Positions 6,098-9,975 of a stretch of DNA of 9,975 nt are shown here, piece by piece. The position numbers were made by a program, and so were the translations under genes. Every line of letters starts with the position of its first letter. Within the stretch, counting starts at the first letter, position 1. This DNA is from JAADDG01 sp964450755 (GTDB taxonomy: Bacteria; Campylobacterota; Campylobacteria; Campylobacterales; JAADDG01), in assembly GCA_964450755.1 (NCBI GenBank), contig CAYVDJ010000065.1, positions 1-9,975 on the forward strand, read 5' to 3'. The notes beneath the pieces are model-generated. The model worked only from the letters and a program-made list of their open reading frames with translations. It had not been told where the DNA came from and ran no database searches.

Positions 6098-7027
6098 TCA
6101 ACCTCTGATAATCTCCTTTATACTGTAAGTAGATTTGTTTTGGGATTCAAAATATGTTCTCATGATGAGTTCTGCCAAAAATCCCGAAGTTATCAGTTGG
6201 ATACCTGCCAAAAAGAGTAAAACACCGAGTATCAAAAGAGGACGACCGCCGATACTGTGTCCTAAGAGTTTTAGAGCAAACATATAAAGATTGATAAATG
6301 TTCCTGCCAAAAAGAGAGGTATGCCGATAGTGCCAAAAAGATGCATCGGTTTTTGTCTGTATTTTAACATAAAGATCATAAACAGAAGATCGCTTATGAC
6401 TTTGAAAGTCCTTCCAAGACCATATTTGGAAACTCCATGTTTTCTCTCATGATGGCGTACTCTCATCTGTGTTATTTTTGCTCCGTAAATCTTCGCCAGT
6501 ACCGGTATGAAACGGTGCAGTTCACCATACAAGTCAAGATTTTTTGCCACATCCTTTTTGAAAACTTTCAGAGTACAACCATAATCTTTGATATCTACTT
6601 TTGTTGTTTTTCTGATGATAAAATTTGCTGCTTTGCTTGGAATTTTTCTTAAAAACATTGAGTCTTTTCTGTTTTCTCTGATTCCGGCTACGACATCCCA
6701 GTTCTCTTTTTGGAGTTTTTCCATCATCAAAGGTATATCTTTTGGATCATTTTGCAAATCTCCGTCCATCAAGGCGATGATATCCCCCCTGCTCTCTTTT
6801 ATCCCCGCTGCTATGGCGGTTGTCTGTCCGTAATTTCTGTTTAAAATGATAATTTTTGTTTTTTCGTCTTTATATTTTTTCAGATACTCCACCGTCTTAT
6901 CACTGCTTCCGTCATCAACAACGATAAGCTCATAATCAACCTCAAAAAGAGCATCTCTTATGGCTTCAAAAAGAGGTTTTATATTTTCTTCTTCATCCAT
7001 TACAGGGATTATTACAGATAATTTCAT
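6098..7027 (-). CDS. GT2 polyprenyl-phosphate glycosyltransferase (DPM1/GtrB/ArnC-like)
   Basis: This 309-residue inner-membrane enzyme has an N-terminal GT-A domain and a C-terminal membrane anchor. Visible motifs are VIIPVMDEEENI (5-16), VVDDGSSDKT (36-45) with Asp38/Asp39 for the nucleotide sugar, ALMDGDLQNDP (85-95) with the metal-binding DGD at 88-90, and a basic HERKHGVSKYG loop (193-203). Two hydrophobic helices follow (about 229-252 and 263-289) plus a short cytoplasmic tail. This matches enzymes that move a sugar from an NDP-sugar to undecaprenyl or dolichyl phosphate (DPM1, GtrB, ArnC, YfdH). The sugar cannot be read from sequence. AGGG (7037-7034) lies 6 nt before the ATG. The gene is 13 nt behind a GT39 gene, and its lipid-linked product is the natural donor for the two GT39 enzymes encoded upstream. 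Confidence 0.92.
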   Translation of the reverse strand: MKLSVIIPVMDEEENIKPLFEAIRDALFEVDYELIVVDDGSSDKTVEYLKKYKDEKTKIIILNRNYGQTTAIAAGIKESRGDIIALMDGDLQNDPKDIPLMMEKLQKENWDVVAGIRENRKDSMFLRKIPSKAANFIIRKTTKVDIKDYGCTLKVFKKDVAKNLDLYGELHRFIPVLAKIYGAKITQMRVRHHERKHGVSKYGLGRTFKVISDLLFMIFMLKYRQKPMHLFGTIGIPLFLAGTFINLYMFALKLLGHSIGGRPLLILGVLLFLAGIQLITSGFLAELIMRTYFESQNKSTYSIKEIIRG

Positions 7028-7040
7028 TTATAGCCCTACT

Positions 7041-8561
7041 CTATTTTTCGTCTGTTTTTACAATAATAATAGCATTTTTTTGATAAAGAATCTCATAATT
7101 TTTATGAAGTTCTTTCAGTTTGGATTTTTTCGTAAAAACAATATCACCGTTTTTTGGCGCACCTCTTTTTATGATTCTCTTTGCATAGACCATGATACTT
7201 GGTGTATTGATCTTATACGATACCACATTTTTCAAATCGTGTTGTTTGATAAAAAGCCCCGCTTCTTTTATCGGCTCTTCCACCAAAGAGGCATAAGAGG
7301 GAATAATGATGGCATTGACAGCGACAAGAGTCAAAAAAGAGAGTGATATGAGAGTTTTTTTGACATCTTTTAGCCAAAACAGAGCCGTCAGCAAAACTAT
7401 AACAACAAAAAGTTTGATCTTATAAAAAATATCAAAAGAGCCGTGAGAGTTTAGTACCAGATCTCTAGCATAACCATCTTTTATCTTATCAACAAATATA
7501 TTTGCAATATCAGGCAAAAACAAAAATATACAAAATAAAACTATCATAGGCAAAACCATCTTCAAAAAATGGTTTTTTGGTTTTACCAAAGAGCCGAATA
7601 TAAAAAGAGGTGTATATCCGTAAATCACATAATGGGGCAGTTTGGTGCCGGAGAGTGAGAAAAAGACAAAAACGAACAAAAACCAGATAAAAAGAAAAAG
7701 TTTCAAATCAGATTTAAATTTAAGCTTTTTTATAAAAAGCACCCCTTTTAGTATCAAGGCACTAAAAGGCAAAAGCCCTATCAGCAAAACCGGCAGATAA
7801 TATAAAAATCCTCCTCCGTGGCTCTCAAAAGAGCTGTTAAATCTCTGAAGATTGTGTTTTAGAAAAAAACCGTTTATAAACGCCTCTTTTTGTGCCAGAT
7901 ACTCGGCTATATACCAAGGAGAGGCGACAAATAAAAATATCAAAAGTCCTATCGGATCAAAAACACTTTTCAGCCAAAAAACAGACTCTCTTTTAAAAAG
8001 AGCATAGATAAATGTAACCACAAACGGTATCAGGACCGCAACAGGTCCTTTTGTGAGTGTTCCCAAAGCTATAAACAAAAATGCAAAATAAAGATACTTT
8101 TTTTCTCTACTGTTAAAATAATCCCAGATATTAAACATACTAAGAGCAATAAAAAGATTTAAAAGCGAATCGGCAATGGCCGCTTTTGCGATGATCGTTA
8201 TCTGAAGAGCAGAAGCAAACAAAATCAGACTCCAAAAAGCTCTCTCCCTGTCAAAATATCTTTTTACAAAAAAGTAGATGGATATTCCCCACAAAGAAGC
8301 AGCAAAAGAAGAAGGGAGTCTAAAAGCCCCCTCCCCTGTTCCCAAAATCTTCACAAACAGAAGCTGAAGCCAATAGATAAGTACAGGTTTGTCAAATCTA
8401 AGCTCCCCGCCAAGATATGTAGTGATATAATCTCCCCCTTTTAACATCTCTCTTGTCGCTTCGCTGAAAGCTCCCTCATCAAGATTAAAAAGTGCGATAT
8501 CAAATATACCGTAAAAAAAGGAGAGATAAAAAAGAGCAACAAGCAGGAGAATCCTTTTCAT
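7041..8561 (-). CDS. GT39-family membrane glycosyltransferase (ArnT/PMT-like)
   Basis: This 506-residue polytopic protein resembles ArnT and bacterial PMT_2 enzymes, which take a sugar from a polyprenyl-phosphate donor and attach it to lipid A, protein or another acceptor on the outer face of the inner membrane. The first periplasmic loop has NLDEGAFSEATREM with the catalytic-type Asp28-Glu29 pair, then RFDKPVLIYW with Lys58. Later come AKAAIADSLLNLF, LTKGPVAVLIP, and HNLQRFNSSFESHGGGFLYY, a typical ArnT-like loop. About ten to twelve membrane helices are followed by a soluble C-terminal tail of about 80 residues. I place the start at the ATG 8561-8559, not the TTG one codon earlier, because AAAGG lies 6 nt before the ATG and only 3 nt before the TTG. 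The ATG overlaps the upstream stop by one base (TGATG), so the two GT39 genes are translationally coupled. Confidence 0.92.
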   Translation of the reverse strand: MKRILLLVALFYLSFFYGIFDIALFNLDEGAFSEATREMLKGGDYITTYLGGELRFDKPVLIYWLQLLFVKILGTGEGAFRLPSSFAASLWGISIYFFVKRYFDRERAFWSLILFASALQITIIAKAAIADSLLNLFIALSMFNIWDYFNSREKKYLYFAFLFIALGTLTKGPVAVLIPFVVTFIYALFKRESVFWLKSVFDPIGLLIFLFVASPWYIAEYLAQKEAFINGFFLKHNLQRFNSSFESHGGGFLYYLPVLLIGLLPFSALILKGVLFIKKLKFKSDLKLFLFIWFLFVFVFFSLSGTKLPHYVIYGYTPLFIFGSLVKPKNHFLKMVLPMIVLFCIFLFLPDIANIFVDKIKDGYARDLVLNSHGSFDIFYKIKLFVVIVLLTALFWLKDVKKTLISLSFLTLVAVNAIIIPSYASLVEEPIKEAGLFIKQHDLKNVVSYKINTPSIMVYAKRIIKRGAPKNGDIVFTKKSKLKELHKNYEILYQKNAIIIVKTDEK

Positions 8562-9975
8562 CAATAACCTTTGAAATTTTTTACAAAGAAAATATAATAT
8601 CTTAAAACATAATCTTTATGAACAGGAATCTTTACAACCTTTATCAAAGTAACCTTTTCAAAATATCTCTTTATATCCTCTCTTTTTTGCTTTGTGATAA
8701 ATAAAAAATCCCTGTTTTTATAACGGTTCATATCCGTTGTCAGAGCAAAATAGTTATCTGTTTTTTTTGATGGATTCCAAAAAAGAGCATCAAACGGATG
8801 AGGTTTGATATAATAGATAAGCTCACTCATGCTCATTCTGTCATCAAAAATAAGTTTTAAATCATATCCTTTGACAATTTTTCCTATCTTCTCCCCTGCC
8901 CTCTCCCAGCCTCTTGTCTTTTTGCAGGGATCATTTTTTGCATTTAACTCTATATGAAGGATACTTGTTATGGCATCAAAATTATAGATTACAAGCCCTA
9001 AAAGTATATTGATAATGATTCCTGTTTTTAAAAGTAACATTTTCTGACGGGAGACAAGATACCAGACAACCAAAACAGAAGCGGAGATATAAACAGGAGC
9101 CGCCCAGTTTGCATGAGCTCTTGAGATATATGACAAAAGAGTTATAAGAGCAAAAAGAGGAGTAACAAACCACCACAAAAGAAGATAATTTTCATCATCT
9201 TTGTATCTTTTGAAACTAAAAAGCATATAAAGAAGTACGACAAAAAAAACAGGACCAAAAACCCCAAACTGAGAACCCAAAAATTCAAAAAGAGTATTTA
9301 GATGAAACAGTTTTCCCTGTATATCGGCGTTGTCTTTTGTATGCAAAAATGTAACGAAACCATTTTGAAAATTCCACCAGAGATTTGGCAAAAATATCAA
9401 AAAAGCAACAATCAAAGAGAGATAAAACCCTTTTTTAAAAAAAATTTCTCTTTTGACAGACAACAGATAAAAAAGAGCCGAAACCAGAAAAAGTATCATT
9501 GTATATTTGCTAAGAAGCCCAAAACCTCCGGCAATTCCAAGCAAAAACCAAAGATAGAGCCTATCATCTTTGACAGATAGAACAAACAGCCACAGACTCA
9601 GACTCCACCAAAACAAAAAGACAGCATCGGTGGAGATGATAACAGATGACAAAAATACAGAAGGCAGAGTAAAAAAGGCTATAGCGCTAAAAAATGCCGT
9701 TTTTTCATCATAAAGCCTACGGGCAGTAAAATAGATAAAAATGGAACTTAAAAAATATAAAATAACCGAAGGAAGCTTTATACAAAACTCACTCTCTCCA
9801 CAAAGAGAGGTAAAAAGAGAGATAACCCAAGCTACCATCGGCGGTTTTGAGTAGTAACCAAACTCAAATCTCTTAGACCACTCCCAGTAATACGCCTCAT
9901 CAAAATAGAAATGATAAGGAAGAGTATAAAGAACATATATCCTGTAAAAGGCTATAACAGATAAAATAATCAGAG
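8561..9975 (-). CDS. GT39-family membrane glycosyltransferase, 5' end outside the window
   Basis: This is a second ArnT/PMT_2-like enzyme, partial at its N-terminus. The frame stays open from 9838 to the right edge, and those 45 extra codons encode core family sequence: a membrane helix, then FYFDEAYYWEWS and FGYYSKPPMVAW. The Asp-Glu pair (codons 9899-9901 and 9896-9898) is the conserved catalytic-type pair of the first periplasmic loop. The ATG at 9836-9838 is therefore an internal Met inside the KPPM motif, not the start. At least 470 residues are visible, and the true start is probably only a few codons beyond the edge. About ten further hydrophobic segments are followed by a C-terminal soluble domain of about 120 residues. 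The donor is expected to be a polyprenyl-linked sugar; the acceptor is unknown. It is co-directional with the other GT39 and the GT2, so the operon promoter lies outside the window. Confidence 0.93.
   Translation of the reverse strand, partial: LIILSVIAFYRIYVLYTLPYHFYFDEAYYWEWSKRFEFGYYSKPPMVAWVISLFTSLCGESEFCIKLPSVILYFLSSIFIYFTARRLYDEKTAFFSAIAFFTLPSVFLSSVIISTDAVFLFWWSLSLWLFVLSVKDDRLYLWFLLGIAGGFGLLSKYTMILFLVSALFYLLSVKREIFFKKGFYLSLIVAFLIFLPNLWWNFQNGFVTFLHTKDNADIQGKLFHLNTLFEFLGSQFGVFGPVFFVVLLYMLFSFKRYKDDENYLLLWWFVTPLFALITLLSYISRAHANWAAPVYISASVLVVWYLVSRQKMLLLKTGIIINILLGLVIYNFDAITSILHIELNAKNDPCKKTRGWERAGEKIGKIVKGYDLKLIFDDRMSMSELIYYIKPHPFDALFWNPSKKTDNYFALTTDMNRYKNRDFLFITKQKREDIKRYFEKVTLIKVVKIPVHKDYVLRYYIFFVKNFKGY
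8568..8572 (-). promoter_or_regulatory. Ribosome binding site deciding the second GT39 start
   Basis: AAAGG on the minus strand lies within the last codons of the upstream GT39 gene. It sits 6 nt before the ATG at 8561 and 3 nt before the in-frame TTG at 8564. The spacing favours the ATG, so the protein begins MKRILLL. Confidence 0.65.

Noticed and set aside
7041..8564. TTG at 8564 as the start of the second GT39 gene
   Set aside because: The next codon is an ATG with better spacing (6 nt against 3 nt) from AAAGG, and the ATG gives the usual TGATG coupling to the upstream stop.

Overview
The window is AT-rich (roughly one third G+C by eye) and densely coding. Genes use ATG or TTG starts with AAGG/AGGA-type ribosome sites, and promoters look like extended -10 boxes (TGnTATAAT) without a clear -35. 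Together with the sequence style of MurJ, the TIGR04219-like outer membrane protein and the lipoproteins, this suggests a Gram-negative member of the Campylobacterota (Epsilonproteobacteria), perhaps of the Sulfurimonas/Sulfurovum type. The phylum is an inference from family resemblance and was not searched.

Layout. (1) Positions 161-2806, minus strand: a complete-looking three-gene operon. It has an extended -10 promoter (2798-2806), a histone-deacetylase-like zinc amidohydrolase, a small cysteine-containing lipoprotein of unknown function that overlaps it by 4 nt, an alpha/beta-hydrolase (secretory-lipase-like) lipoprotein 12 nt further on, and a 12-bp-stem rho-independent terminator (161-193). 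(2) Positions 2841-5092, plus strand, divergent from the first operon: a small PII-like protein, a two-CBS-domain protein and the lipid II flippase MurJ, spaced 9 nt apart and probably co-transcribed. (3) Positions 5098-5896, minus strand and convergent with murJ: a beta-barrel outer membrane protein with its own extended -10 promoter. (4) Positions 6098-9975, minus strand: a cell-envelope glycosylation operon. A GT39 (ArnT/PMT-like) membrane glycosyltransferase runs off the right edge, a second GT39 enzyme overlaps it by 1 nt, and a DPM1/GtrB-like GT2 enzyme follows. The GT2 probably makes a polyprenyl-phosphate sugar, and the GT39 enzymes use such lipid-linked sugars outside the cytoplasmic membrane.

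The common theme is the cell envelope: lipid II flipping, lipoproteins, an outer membrane protein and lipid-linked glycosyl transfer. The two points most worth following are the PII-like/CBS pair placed in front of murJ, and the deacetylase-lipoprotein-esterase operon. No mobile element, CRISPR array, tRNA or rRNA was seen. Nothing in the window proves a wholly new system.
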